From the NCBI RefSeq assembly GCF_021730395.1, contig NW_026461805.1:1-64000 (forward strand): a stretch of DNA of 64,000 nucleotides, given 5' to 3'. Made by a program: the position numbers and the translations under genes. This DNA is from Mercenaria mercenaria (lineage: Eukaryota > Mollusca > Bivalvia > Venerida > Veneridae). The notes below the pieces were generated by a model, which worked only from the letters and a program-made list of their open reading frames with translations, was not told the DNA's origin and searched no databases. Positions 1 through 13,900 of this stretch are shown here, piece by piece. Numbering within the stretch: the stretch's first letter is position 1; each line of letters opens with the position of its first letter.

Positions 1-1250
1 CTGATGTGACATTCCGCTAGATACTTGTATATATAGTATATTTAGATTTACAATAGTTGGGATAAAGCAAACCAAAACTATTACAAAATTTACATTTCAC
101 AGATAAAAAATTATTAACTAAGTTTTAAGGAAGTTCATAAATATTACGAGATGAAATATTCTTTAAAAGTTTAAAAGATAAAAGAAGTTTGAAATAAAGG
201 GATGTAATACAAAAAATGTCTAACATTTGTTCTTTTCTTGTTACTGTAACAAAATAAAGATAAAGAATGTAACCCTATAATTTAGCGAATAAACTCTTTG
301 TTTTTGTATAAAGAAGTAAAGAATTATAAGAAAACGAATTAAAAAGTTGCACGAATGTACGCAAGGAAAATTATAAGTTTCTTTATTTGCTATGTATTCA
401 TTTCAAAACATGTAAGCTACATGCAGGCGTTTCATTGTCCTTTTAGCCAAATACTTGGTTGATTCAGCACTAATATTAAAATATTAAAGTAAGCGGAAAT
501 TCTGCAAACTTGTCAGTGTACTATTATAGATCAATTTTATTACTCGAGGCGTTTTGTACTTTTAGCTCATACATGTAACAATAGTGGGGTAATTGACAAT
601 TTATGCTGATAAATGATCAGTTTAAGATAAATGATACACGTGGTATGAAAAGCACGTATTTTTTTTCTTATATTATATTTGTTAAACATTTGAAGTATGT
701 TTTTTAAGATTATCATCCACAATATTAACTCACATGTTATCTTTTATAAACAGGATTTTATGTATTACCAGTGTAAGGTTTGATTGGTGTTCAAATTTAG
801 CTTTATATAATATATGTGTAAAGTTGTATACATAAAAATCTATTAAAAACTTAAAAACTGTCTAGAGATACACTATTAAATAACTTTTATCAATTCGTAG
901 TGTGTGCTTTATTTAATTGTAGCTAAAATAATTAACATCGCAGACCGTTCTTTATTCTAATATGAAAATAAATAAAATACTACTTTTATATACCAAGTAT
1001 AACTGTAAAAATCAATTTAAAGAAAATAGACTAAAACTGAATTACATGTAACGGCGCCGCTTTATCTAAATCCGATTCTAGTCTACGCTTTCGGGATTAC
1101 ACTATCATTTTAAATATTATTCAATTTGCATTTAAGTTATTAAAGGTGTATTTTATAAAAGGAATTTTTTATGAAGATATATTTATTAGTTTTTACGATA
1201 TTTGCAATAAACGCGATTGCAAATAGTTCATAGTATCATTCGTTATATGC
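1..1250. other. AT-rich stretch without recognised gene
   Basis: I see no credible exon here on either strand, although the FN3 gene should continue leftward. The only coding-like item is a 20-codon hydrophobic ORF at 1171-1233 on the plus strand, judged to be chance. Confidence 0.4.
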
Positions 1251-1256
1251 ATAAAT

Positions 1257-1530
1257 ATGAGCCTTGGCAAACCTTCCCTGGATTTCGCGGTGACTGCCGG
1301 TGATTCACCTCGATCCATCGCAATTCATCGCGACCCGCTGAGATTTTTCATCGCGGGTCGCCTTGGACACTTTATCCATGATAATATATCGTGGAGTCTA
1401 TTTAAATCATCGAGATTCACTAGTGAATCATTGAAAAAAAAGCATCGCGATTTTCCACTCAGAGTAAATATTTGTGCTGGTGGTAACGCGGAAAAAAGCA
1501 AAATCCGCGGCGAGCGAGTGACCCTAGTTT
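1257..1530. repeat. GC-richer hairpin-bearing block, probable MITE-like repeat
   Basis: A block clearly richer in GC and CpG than its surroundings, with an internal hairpin (GCGACCCGC ... GCGGGTCGC, near 1331-1361) and a smaller palindrome at TTCACTAGTGAA. It is open in one plus frame, but the translation resembles no protein. The family is unknown. Confidence 0.35.
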
Positions 1531-1555
1531 AAATGCATATCCATACGTTGTCCCG

Positions 1556-1800
1556 TTTGCTTATTTTGGGTTTATCGCCGTTTTACAGTATTTCATTTAT
1601 GTACCGTTGGGCAGTGTTCTTGGATTCTGTACAAGCTTGTTCTCAAAGGTTATTGCTAATTTCCCAACATGTATCAGTGTTGGAGGACGAATAATTTCAG
1701 TAACAATTCTTTTTATCAAATTGTCACAGAGAACATACGCCAAGCCTGCTCGTGACTCTACGATCCGTAGATCTGCATTCTCCCTATTGAGTTGCCCTTA
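1556..1800 (-). mobile_element. tRNA-derived SINE, minus orientation
   Basis: Read on the minus strand, the block begins with a decayed tRNA-like head (GGGCAACTCAATAGGGAGAA, then a GATCTACGGATCG segment) and ends in the module TGGATTCTGTACAAGCTTGTTCTC (read on plus). The same body module recurs at 55712-55866. It lies just 3' of FN3 exon 15. Confidence 0.5.
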
Positions 1801-1873
1801 CTAAAAAGAGGTATTCCACTTGCAGCTTGACCATGTGAGTTATTCAAGGTGATCAGCAGCGTACACAAGCCAC

Positions 1874-1934
1874 TTATTTTGCAATTACTGACAGAACTAA
1901 TTCCAAAAGCAGTCATATTTATCATAGAAATTAT
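1874..1934 (-). CDS. FN3 gene exon 15: FN3 domain 9, end (probable)
   Basis: Follows TTTGCAAG in phase 0 and encodes IISMINMTAFGISSVSNCKI, which reads like the last strand of an FN3 domain after YSVK of exon 14. A phase-1 exit at ATAA|GTGGCT fits the domain-border rule, but both splice sites are weak. The open frame runs on toward a SINE at 1556-1800, so a later donor is possible. Confidence 0.5.
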
Positions 1935-4900
1935 CTTGCAAACTTTAGTTGGTATTAATTTTATAAATAATAATGTCAAATATTGCATTGCTATTCGATA
2001 TACATTATGGTTACTTAATGGCGTCTGATCACATTTTTTCTGAACTAAAACTAACTAATACTAAGAATCCATAATATAAACACGCCTACATTCTCCTAGC
2101 AAATTAATACTACAATATGATATATATTTAAAATTCCTACAAAAATATACACTAACCTTGACAGAGTACACACCAGGAAACATGCCTTGATAAAAATAGT
2201 TAGTCGTAATATTGTTTGTGCCAAAACTGACTGTTTTACCCTGAAAGAAACATATTTTACTTTTAAGCTTATGAAATAATATATAAAGCATATATGATAA
2301 ACTTTTAAAATATGATAATATTCTAGTTAAGCAAACACATAAATCTTGTCGTTTCTAAAACTAATACCAATTTTCCTTCAAAGGAGATAGAGGATATTTG
2401 TTGTTGTTGTTCTCTTTTTTGTATGTATTTACTGTTTTGTAATATTGTGTTCCATTCATTGAGAGTTAAAATAGTATTCTATTATATTAGAAGCCCTCCA
2501 TCATTAATCACGTTGTATGTATGTTAATGGAAACCATTACTGTTTTTAGCATATATGTGTGATCTGTTACATGGTTAAAATGTCTTTAAGATAGAAACAT
2601 TGCCTCTAACTTTACGAGAAATCCTAAATATACACAATTATCGAAACCTCTAACGCTTTTTGAACATTTAAACAATACGTTGAACAGTTCAACAATATAA
2701 ACAGTGTAAAATTCTTTTACAACCCCTACCCATTTTTTTTAAAAAACTACAACATTAATGCACAAATTTAATAATATTCTATTCTAAATGAGTGAGAAAT
2801 TTCATAAAATGTTCTTTCAAATGATGTGACTGATTCTGTTAAAATGATACGGAAAGAAACTACAAACGTCCAAACCTTTCGGTATTTCCTTTAGATTGGT
2901 TAAAAGGTGTGTCTGAATAATACTCATATGTACATATTACATTTGGTATTGCGTGTATGCTTTTATTCCATAACATAATAAGCATGCTATATATATGATA
3001 CCGCAACAGCTTATCCGTAAATTTGTAATTTGCATATATTTAAAACTACTTAAAAGTTTCTCTTTGAATTTTTACGTACACCAAGAACAATAAAAGGCAA
3101 ATGAAATATTAACGAAAACTAAACATAGCTTCAGATAAATTTATCTATTTTACGACTTCAACCAATTTTCAAAAGTCAAAAAAATAAACAGTGTTCTGCA
3201 ATTTTGTAAATCAGCAAAATCGTACTCTAGGGGTAAAAATGGGAAAAAAAATCAGTATCTTGCCATACCTACAAAATAAGCCTTTATTTTTGTTGTAATA
3301 ATTTACTATTTTCTCGTAGAAAACGGTATGCACACCTTTGTGTTCCTATAAATGCTGTATGTATTCTATTAATTTAAACCCTTTAATATACGACCGTACT
3401 ATGCGTGTACCATTTGTTTATTGGGTACAAATCTATTTAAATCTATAAATGTAATAGAAAAAGTGGAAACTTCACAGGTCGCTCAACACGACATAAACGA
3501 AAATGTTGCAGGCTCGGTTTGATTGAGCCTGTTCATGGACGGTATATAGTAGTGGAAATGCATGCTACCGTCCACGCCCTCTAGTGCCGGGTTGAACAGA
3601 ACTCAACATTTGCACATGCTAAAAGTACAAAAAGCAATTTAGAGACATCCGCAGATGTATTCAAACGGCGGTGAACATGGAACCTTCGATGATACATGGA
3701 TTGAGGCGTGTAATTCCATTGAGGCGTTTGTCCCCAGATAAAGTAATGGGTTTGCCCCAAACAGGAAAACAATGGGCAGAACCAGACAAATTGGAATTTA
3801 GAAAGGGGATCTGAAGTTATGGAGTCTGCGTATCACAGGACCTGACAAAAAATAAAAAATAAAAAGAAGGCACCATATCCAAGGGATGATTTTACAAGAC
3901 CCAAGGTAATGGGTTAATGTAATCAAGTATGTTATAAACACAGTGATCATTATGTAACACCAAATTGATAAGATGTTCATCGGATTATTTTTCTGAAAAA
4001 TTGAGGCAGCGAGCGAAAAATATATTTTTTTTTTAGTATTTATTTTTTTGAGAAAATCAGGAGCGAGCGAAGAGAAAAGAAATATATTTGTCTTGATCTG
4101 GCTCTCAATTGACTAATTAAGACCTTTAAATAAAATGTACAACCCTTTCACCTTGGATTTGAAAAACTTGACCTGCAGCTGCACAACAAAGCAAACTCAT
4201 AAAGTAATAACATGGGCATACAAAACAGTGTAATAAAAATATATGCTTCTGAAAATAATGTCAGAGAATTAGCAAATACTCAAAGCCTTCGTCTGATGTA
4301 CCACGGTTGAGAGTTCAACTAAGAAAGAAATTGAACCACGAGGGTGCCAGCCCGATTGTTTAGATACTGAAGCATTTGAACGATGAACATTTGTTAATTA
4401 GACGATAAATCACAAGAAGGCATTGATTGTTTTCATTCTGACATGCCGGACTTCAATTACGCAAGGAGCGTAATTGTATCGGACGCCATGCGGCGATTTG
4501 ACGTCAAAAATTGACGTCATAATACTCTCATATCGGTTCGCGCGTCAGCCGTTGTTAATTGCAGACTATACAAAACTTGATCAAATCGAGCCATGCTAGA
4601 CTTTTTAATATGCAACAATGCATAACATTAAACCATAATCATGACAAAGGTGTGTGACTTGACTATTTACTGCTATGAAAAATGTAGCATTTTTAGCTCG
4701 AGGTTCTAAAGTTTTTGATCAAATATCTCTGTTACTATTAAAGTTTTTAACTTTATAGTTAAAATGGTTATTTACTATGATCAAAGTCTACACCAGGAGA
4801 AACAATCCCAATATCTCAGAAAATTTGACAGATTTGTGCCTCTTTTTACCTTAGAATAGTTTTGTTTAAGTTTTATAAAACGTCCAATAGCTCTGTTACT

Positions 4901-7900
4901 TTCAAAGCTTTTGACTATTATACCCCGTTCACTGGCTAATCTCTAATTTGGAGTCAGACACTAAGCAAAGACGAGCGTGCTGTCTTACGGAAGCTCTTTT
5001 TCTAACTTTAAACTTTTTTAAACGGACTTATCATTAAATTTACTAAAATAAAGTCTCAATTAAAGTCTGAAATTGATATTAACATGGAAAATTTGAAAAT
5101 CTAAACTGGTCTGAACACAACTCAGAACGTTAATGCCTTACATTACACACTTTCGTATACAAATGCTGATAATTTGGTCAGGAAAAAACAGAAACCAGAA
5201 ATGGGGAATGCCTAGTTTCCCTTACCAAAATAATGAAGATTGATGTTATCAAATAAAATAATATGTTATTCATCCGATTTTCAATGAAATGAATCCGATT
5301 TTTTTGGTAGCAGCACAATTCGGTAAACATTTGAAGAAAATGGTATAATTGACGATGTGTGCGTAGTTTGCATTTATTGCGATTAAAGTTTATTTTAGAA
5401 TAATCTGGGACTGAAGTTATAAGCATTTGTACACTTTTAAGTCCGTAAAATGCAGTGCACCAAAATATCTTGGCGCTTGATCTTTTTTTTTTACAATAGG
5501 ACAAGCGCAAGCCAAAAATGTGTTTCTGAAAATAAACGGGCGGCTTATCTGATGAACAACTTTTTAATTTGGCGAGGCCTTGTAGAAAAATATGTAAAAA
5601 TATCTGTTTCTATGCCTGACCTTTTGGCCTTTGTAATTTGCAAATAAGGGTCATAAATATTTATGATACAACAGTCACACGAACCTGTGATGTTTCTACT
5701 TTAATAAGGTCCGTATCTTCAAGCATCAATATTCCGGCCTTTAATGCTGCTCCTTTGGTGAATTTCAACGTATGTCGTAAATAACGGTTTCATCCTTTCG
5801 ATTTGCAAAATTTCAAATTTTCCTTTTTAATGTCTTGCATGTCCCATAATTCGCATTTCTAAAGCACATGTTTTTTCAAAAATTCTTTTAAACAAGAGGG
5901 TCATGATGACCCTGGATCGCTCACCAGAGTAATATGAGCTACATGTTTCAAATGTCAAACTGATGATTTTTAGAATTTTTTTGGAAGATTTTCCGATGTA
6001 CAATCAAGTAACCCCTGGGTCAGGGCCAATTTTACCCCGAGGGTCAAATTTATGAATATTTCCCTATGTACAATCAAGATTTGAACAACTTTTGTAGAGG
6101 TCCACTAGGCAATGCTACAGGTCAAATATCTAAGCTCTAGGCCTTCTGAGTTTTTTACAGAAAATTTTGAAGATTTTTCTATGTACAATCAAGTAACCCC
6201 ATGAGGCGGGGTCAATTTGACCCTGGGGATCATGATTTGAACAAATTTTGTAGAAGTCTACTAGGCAATGTCACAAGTCAAATATCTAAGATCTAGGCCT
6301 TCTGGTTTATTTTTAGACAATTTTTGAAGATTTTCCTATGTAAAATCAAGTGACCCCTGGGGTCATGATTTGAACAAATTTTGTAGAGGTCCACTAGGCA
6401 ATGCTACATGTCAAATATCTAAGCTCTAGGCCTTCTGGTTTATTTTTAGAAATTTTTTGAAGATTTTCCTTTGTAAAATCAAGTGACCCCTGGGACGGGG
6501 TCAATTTTGACCCCGGGGGTCATGATTTGAACAAATTTTGTAGAGGTCCACTAGGCAATGCTACATGTCAAATATTTAAGCTCTAGGCCTTCCGGTTTAT
6601 TTTTAGAAATTTTTTGAAGATTTTCCTATGTAAAATCAATTGACCCCTGGGGCGGGGTCAATTTTGACCCAGGGTCATGACTTGAACAAATTTTGTAGAG
6701 GTCTACTAGGCAATGCTACATGTCAAATATCTAAGCTCAAGGCCTTCTGGTTTATTTTAAGAAATTTTTTGAAGATTTTCCTTTGTAAAATCAAGTGACC
6801 CCTGGGACGGGGTCAATTTTGACCCCGGGGTCATGATTTGAACAACTTTAGTAGAGGTCCATTAGGCAATGCTACATGTCAAATATCAAAGATCTAGGCA
6901 TTCTGGTTTATTTTTAGAAAATTTTTGAAGATTTTCCTATGTAAAATCAAGTGACCCCTGGGTTAGGGTCACGATTTGAACAAATTTTGTAGAGGTCCAC
7001 TAGGCAATGCTACACGTGAAATATCTAAGCTCTAGGCCTTCAGGTTTATTTTTAGAAATTTTTTGAAGATTTTCCTATGTAAAATCAAGTGACACCTGGG
7101 GCGGGGTCAATTTTGACCCCGGGGTCATGATTTGAACAAATTTTGTAGAGGTTGCACTAGGCAATGCTACATGTCAAATATCTAAGCTCTAGGCCTTCTG
7201 GTTTATTTTTAGAGAATTTTTGAATATTTTCCTATGTAAAATCAAGTGACCCCTGGGGCAGGGTCAATTTTGAGCCCGGGGTCATGACTTGAACAACTTT
7301 AGTAGATGTTCATTAGGCAATGCTAAATGTCAAATATCTAAGCTCTAGGGCTTCTGTTTTTTGAGAAGAAGATTTTTTGAAGATTTTCCTATGTAATGGG
7401 GTCATGATTTGAACAAACTTCGTAGAGGTCCACTAGGCAATGCTTCACACCAAATATCTAAGCTCTAGGGCTTCTGGTTTTTGAGAAGAAGATTTTTAAA
7501 GTTTTTCATTCGGTTGCCATGGCAACCAGAGTTCAGTATGGAATTCAATTTTTTGAACAACTTTTAAAGAACACCATCCATGGAACATCCCTGTGAAGTT
7601 TCATCAAAATTGGCCTGGTGGTTTAGGAGGAGATGTTGTTTAAAGGAAAGTGTGGCCGGACGGACGGACGCCGGACGGTGAGCGATCACAATAGCTCACC
7701 CCGAGCACTTTGTGCTCAGGTGAGCTAATAAAAGCGTATCCAAATATTTTGGATAATGTGATGCAATGGTTACTGTTTGCGTTTGCGTATTTGATATTGG
7801 CGCATAATTTATATACATACATCATTGCTTTTGAATTCGATATAATATCTCTGGATGATTCCATTTCTATCCCTTTCTTTTGGTGGAATCCATGTTACCT

Positions 7901-10900
7901 CTACAGATCTCTCTTTAGTAACATCATCCTCTGATTTTAGACTCAAGCGGCGAATACTACCAGGCACTGTTAGGGGAATAAAAATTTCATTTGAAGTAGC
8001 TTTTAAAAAATAATAAGTTTTTTTCATGGATTTGAAATCCTAGCTGTTTTACTTTCATGTATTAGGTATTTCATACATAAATAAACTTCAATTACTTATG
8101 TCGTGAATGCGATATACTTCTCCTGTCTGTCATATATATTTTTGTACACAGAACCTCATGTTTGCAGACGAATTCTAGAACACAGCCCGGATAGGGCGCT
8201 TCTTAAACGAACTTTAGGACAAACATTATCTAAAAATCTATCGCTAACCAGAGTTTATCTGGCCTACTGACATAGTTTTGGACCCCGCATGACCAAATTT
8301 CAAATTTGACCTAGAAATCATCAAGATAAGCATTCTGGCTTAGTTTAATAAAGATTGGGTCACAACTGTGGCCTCTAGAGTTATCACAAGCTTTTCGTTT
8401 GATTTCACCGGGTGACCAAGTTTTTGACCCCACATAACCCTGATTCAAACATGACCTAAAGATTATCAAAATAAACATTCTGATTTATTCTCATGAGTTT
8501 CAAACTTAAATTGTGGTCTCTGGAGTGTTGACAAGATTTTCCTTTGATCTGGCATAGTGACCTAGATTTTAACCTCACATGACACAGTACCAAACCTGAC
8601 CTAGAAATCATCAAGACAAAACATTCTGATCAAGTTTCATAAAGACTGAGTCAAAATTGTGGCATCTAAAGTGTTCACAATGGTTTGCTTTGATTTGATC
8701 GGGTGTCCTTGTTTATGACCTAGTTTCAAATTTGACCTAGAAATCATCCAGACAAACTTTCTGACAAAGTTTCACATATATTGGATAAAAATTGTGGCCT
8801 CTGAAGTCTTCTCAAGCTTTTCTTTTGATTTGACAGGGTGATCTAGGTTTTGACCCCACATGATCCAGATTCAAACTTGACCTAGAAATCATCAAGACAA
8901 TCATTCTGACTAAGTTTCATATATATTGGGTCACAACTGTGGTCTCTAGAGTGTTCACAAGCTTTTCCTTTGATCTTGCCTACTGGCCGAGGTTTTGACA
9001 CCACATCACCCAGCTTCCCAGAGATCATCAAGACAAACATTCTGACAAAGTTTTATAAATACTGGGTCATAACTGTGGCCTCTAGAGTGTTCACAAGCTT
9101 TTCCTTTGAACTGGTCTTCTGACCTAGGTTTTCACCCTAGTTTCGAACTTGGCCTAGAGATCATCAAGACTAAGATTCTGACCAAGTTTCATAAAGATTG
9201 GGTCACAAATGTTGCATCTAGAATGTTCACAAGGAAAATGTTGACGGACAACTCACGACGGACGATGAACGACGGACTACGAACGCCGACGGACGCCGCA
9301 CAATGACCCGTCACAACAGCTCACCTTGAGCACTTTGCTCTGGTGAGCTTAAACGAACAAATGCATTAATTTCAGTAGAGTAGTACAGTAATAATATATC
9401 AAACACTTCACATGGACTTCAAATGATCCAGAGAAGAAAAAAAAACTAGTAAACTGGAATTGTGTTGTTCAATGTGTTTACTTGGAAGGACGTAAGAATT
9501 AGAAACATAAAAAACAGAAACTTTCTAGTGTCCTGAGGAAACTGTAAAATCACGGGCGGCACGACCATTTTAATACTACATATAAAGTTTAAAGTGATTC
9601 GAGATAGTTCTACATTATTTATTACAAATCACAAAAGCAATGACGAGACTTTAAAAGAAGAAGTAAACCATTACAGAACTTTATACGAATCACATGAGCA
9701 AAATCAAACAAATAAAAAACTTTTTGGATCAGAATATAAACAAATTATGAATGAAATGGAAAAATGTTAGGGTTTATTGGCGGAAACCGAGTGCAAACAA
9801 GCATTACTCGATATTAGAAACAACGAAACTCCCGGTTCTGGCGGGCAAGCAAAAGAATAATATGAAACTCTATTGGAACGAAATAAAACTTAACTTACAG
9901 ACTCCTTAAATTTCTCGTATGGAAAAGGAGAATTATCAAATTTAAAAAAGGAAAGTATATTGAAACTATTACCAAAGACTGAAAAAGACCAATAGATACT
10001 TTCAAACTTTAAGATAAAATTATCACTCTGTTATAAAAATAAATTCTAGAATCATTTCTGTTAAAATAATTTCTATCATGTCTGTTACTTGAATATTAAA
10101 ATTTCATAACACAGCACGATATTTACCAAATATATTATATCCGGATATAATTACACTTTCCTAAATCTCCAGTTTCAACACTATGTTTTACAAATTGTGA
10201 TGATACGAAGTTTAGCGGCAATTGGCAGTATCTGACATTGAAGTTTACGGTGAAATACCTCTTATTTAAATCATTTCATAAAAGTTGTTTCGTTTCGTCA
10301 AAGCAGTCAAACATAAACGATCTACTTTCGAATTCAAAAACTACAAGAAAATACAATTTAATGTTTCGCCGATTTGTTTATTTCTCGAAAAATAAGAAAT
10401 AAAATCATTTTTAAAATCAGTAGTAATTAAACAAACTAGTAAGAGCTTCTTCTCCCGATAATTTATCCGCTTACTGACTGCAAAATTCAACCCACGCAAA
10501 CTCGTAGAAGCGTTGTTATAAACAGGTCACGCGTGTTCGCCGACAAGTGTCCAGAATGTAAATAGGATTCATCCGCGAAGTCTCGCGGAAGAATTAACGT
10601 ACTTCACATATCTTTTTCGGGTCATTTAAAATGAAGCTGTCATAATTTTATTTCATCGCTGTAGTAAACTCTTTGGTAAGAGGCATCCCAATGCTTTCAG
10701 AGGTACCCGACTCAATAAAATACAACGGTAGCAGTATGTTCAGAAACTATATTTTGTCTTTCGCTCGGTGTTACGCAAGCGTGGTAAGCATGCGCAATTC
10801 AATTAATAAAATGCACAGCGCAATAAATTTGTTATTAGCGCAATGATTTTAAAGGTTTTTTTTAAACGGATATGGTAATTAATGGATAATTTGGCTAATA

Positions 10901-13900
10901 AGTTAATACCAGTTTTTATTTGAATTTGTGAACATCAAATTTGCTATTTTGTGACAAAAGGGCATAAAATTAGTCACCATAATCATATGCGCAAATGTAT
11001 TACCAAATCCCGCAGAATCGTTATGCGTGTTTATGCTTAATGAGTTACCGCGGAAGAAAATACGTAGCTTAATTATCATTAAAATTGGAGCAATAAGTAT
11101 CAATTAGTATTTTCTTTGATTCGACCAAAGACCTAGTTTTTGTTTCCAGATGACCCACATTCAAACTTTACCTAGATTTCATCAAGACTATCATTCTGAC
11201 CAAATTTCATGAAGATCAATTGACAACTACAGCCTCTATCGCATACAAAAGGTTTTCCTTTGATTTGACCTAGTGACCTAGATTTTGACCCCAGACTTAC
11301 TATATTCAAACTTGACCTAGATTACATCAAGGCAACTATACTGACCAAATTTTATGAAAATCCAGTGTAAAATGCAGCCCTTATTGTATACACAAGATAT
11401 TTCCTTGATTTGACCTGGTGACCTAGTTTTAAAACCCAGATGACCCATATTCAGATTTGACCTAGATTTTATCAAGGCTATCATTTTGACAAAATTTCAT
11501 GAAGATCAGTTAAAAAATACGGCCTCTATCGCATACAAAAGGTTTTTATTTGATTTAACCTAGTGACCTACCTTTTTGATTCAGATAATCCATATTCAAA
11601 CTTGACCTAGATTTCCTCAAGACAATTATTCTGACCAAATTTCATGAAGATTAATAGAAAAATACAGCATCTATCGCATACAGAAGGGTTTTATTTGATT
11701 TGACCTAGTGACTTAATTTTTGACTCCAAATCACCAATTTTCAAATTCAAAGTAGATTACATCAAGGCAACTACACTGACCAAATTTCATGAAGATCAAT
11801 TGAAAATTACAGCCTCTATAGCAAACAGATTTTTCTTTAATTTGACATAGTGACCTACTTTTTGATTCCGGATGGACCCTTTTCGAGCTCTGCTTAGGTT
11901 TTATTAAGGTTATAATTTTGACTTAATTTCAGGAAGATCAATAGAAAGCCTTTACGGCATATACAAGCTTTTCCTTTGATTTGACCTAGTGACCTATTTT
12001 TTGACCCCGGATAACCCTTTTTCAAACTCGGCCTAGATTTTAACAAGGTAATCATTCCGACCAAAATTCATGAAGATTTATTTAAAAATACAGCTTCTAT
12101 CGCAAATACAATGTGTTTTTATTTGACCTAGTGACCTACTTTTTGACCCCAGATGACCCATTTTCAAACTCGACCTAGATGTTATCAAGGTAGTAATTCT
12201 GTCCAAATTTCATGAATATCAGTTGAAAAATACAGCCTCTATCGCATACACAAGCTAAATGTTGACAGACGACAGACAGAGAGACGACAGACGACGGACG
12301 ACGGACATCAAGTGATCAGAAAAACTCACCTGAGTGCTAGAAAACAACAACATATGTTTCGGTGTAACACAATACAATAAGAAAATGATGCTATAAATTT
12401 AAATCTAAGTACAGTCAAAACATGTCAATGTTTGGCTATTTTGAACAATACTTGAAAACTAGAATCAATTGAAAAAGTCATCGTATTGATGTAAAACAAG
12501 TTAGATAGACATAAAGAAAAATTGCCAAAGTTTGATGAAATAAAAAGGTTGACTAAACTAAACATGACAGTCCCTAAAACTCTCATGCACATAGATAAAA
12601 GAAACTTTATTTTGACAATAAGGATATTCAATTTTTGGGTAGGAAATGAGGTTTGAAAATAACTTTCCTGTTGAAACAATTGGTCAGTAGAGATTTAGCA
12701 GTACTTTGATAACAATTTAGTATACTCTTATAAATTGCAGGGGCGATTTTCAACAAGAAGGCACCTTTAAGCTTTTTCAAATGAAATAAGTATGAGTAAA
12801 ACTAACGAGCTTCAGCAGTCTGTCCTGTTACTGTTAAAGAGGATGAGCTGCCCGCATCGGTAGTTGCAGTCACTGTAATGTTATACTTACAATACTCATC
12901 TAGACCTGTCACTATGCATTCAGTAGCTTTGAAATCTGAAAATACACGATACTTGTAATTTGATATCTGCAAAAACATATTTTGAATTAAATCTATCAGC
13001 AGTTGACACTAATGAACATTAGAAAGGAATCTCACACATATAAGTATAGATTTAAAGGATATTTAACTCTTAGATAATGGTTTAATGGTAACTTATGCAA
13101 TTATTGATTAATAAACAAGAAATATATCAAAACTGTATGACATATGTCTTCTGAAAATGCTTGACAGATTATAGAAATAAAGTTCCTAACAAGACCCTAA
13201 TTCCAGACATTAATCAGAGATGAAATTCCAGACCGCATGAATGGAAACTGGAATTATAGTAGTTGAGTACACACTGTTCTGATGTAGTTGTAATACTTCT
13301 AAGTCGAAAGAGAGCCATACATAACAAGAGGGTCATGATGACCATGGATCGCTAACCTGAGTAATATGAGCTACATGTTTCATATGTCAAACTGTTGATT
13401 TTTAGAATATTTTTGTAAGATTTTCCGATGTACAATCAAGTAATCCTTGGGGCGGGGCCAATCTTACCCCGGGGGTCATGATTTGAACAAAGTAGAAGTC
13501 TACTAGGTAATGTTACATATCAAATATCTAAGATCTAGGCCTTCTGGTTTATTTTTAGAAAATGTTTAAAGATTTCCCTATGTACAATCAAGTAACCCTT
13601 GGGCTGGGTCAATTTAACCCTAGGGGTCAAGATTTGAACAGTTTTGTAGAGGTCCACCAGGCAATGCTAAATGTGAAATATCTAAGCTCTAGACCTTCTG
13701 GTTTATTTTTAGAAAATTTTAAAGATTTTTCTATGTACAATCAAGTAACCCCATGGGGCGGGGTCAATTTGACCCAAGGGGTCATGATTTGAACAAATTT
13801 TGTAGAAGTCTACTAGGCAATGCTACATGTCAAATATCTAAGATTAGGCCTTCTGGTTTATTTTGAGAAAACTTTGAGGATTTTTCTATGTACAATCAAG

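Noticed and set aside
1171-1233. Plus-strand 20-codon ORF reading like a signal peptide
   Set aside because: Hydrophobic residues are expected from AT-rich codons. The only following donor-like sites are weak and no partner exon is visible.
5178-5510. 110-codon minus-strand ORF
   Set aside because: No domain, skewed AT-driven residue use and no splice logic linking it to the FN3 exons on either side.
5891-7728. CRISPR-like array
   Set aside because: Whole units of about 150 bp repeat, with no short constant repeats separated by unique spacers, and the genome is eukaryotic.
12790-12807. TAG after exon 12 as the end of the FN3 gene
   Set aside because: A GTTAGT donor overlaps it, and exon 13 continues the FN3 series with the right phase.
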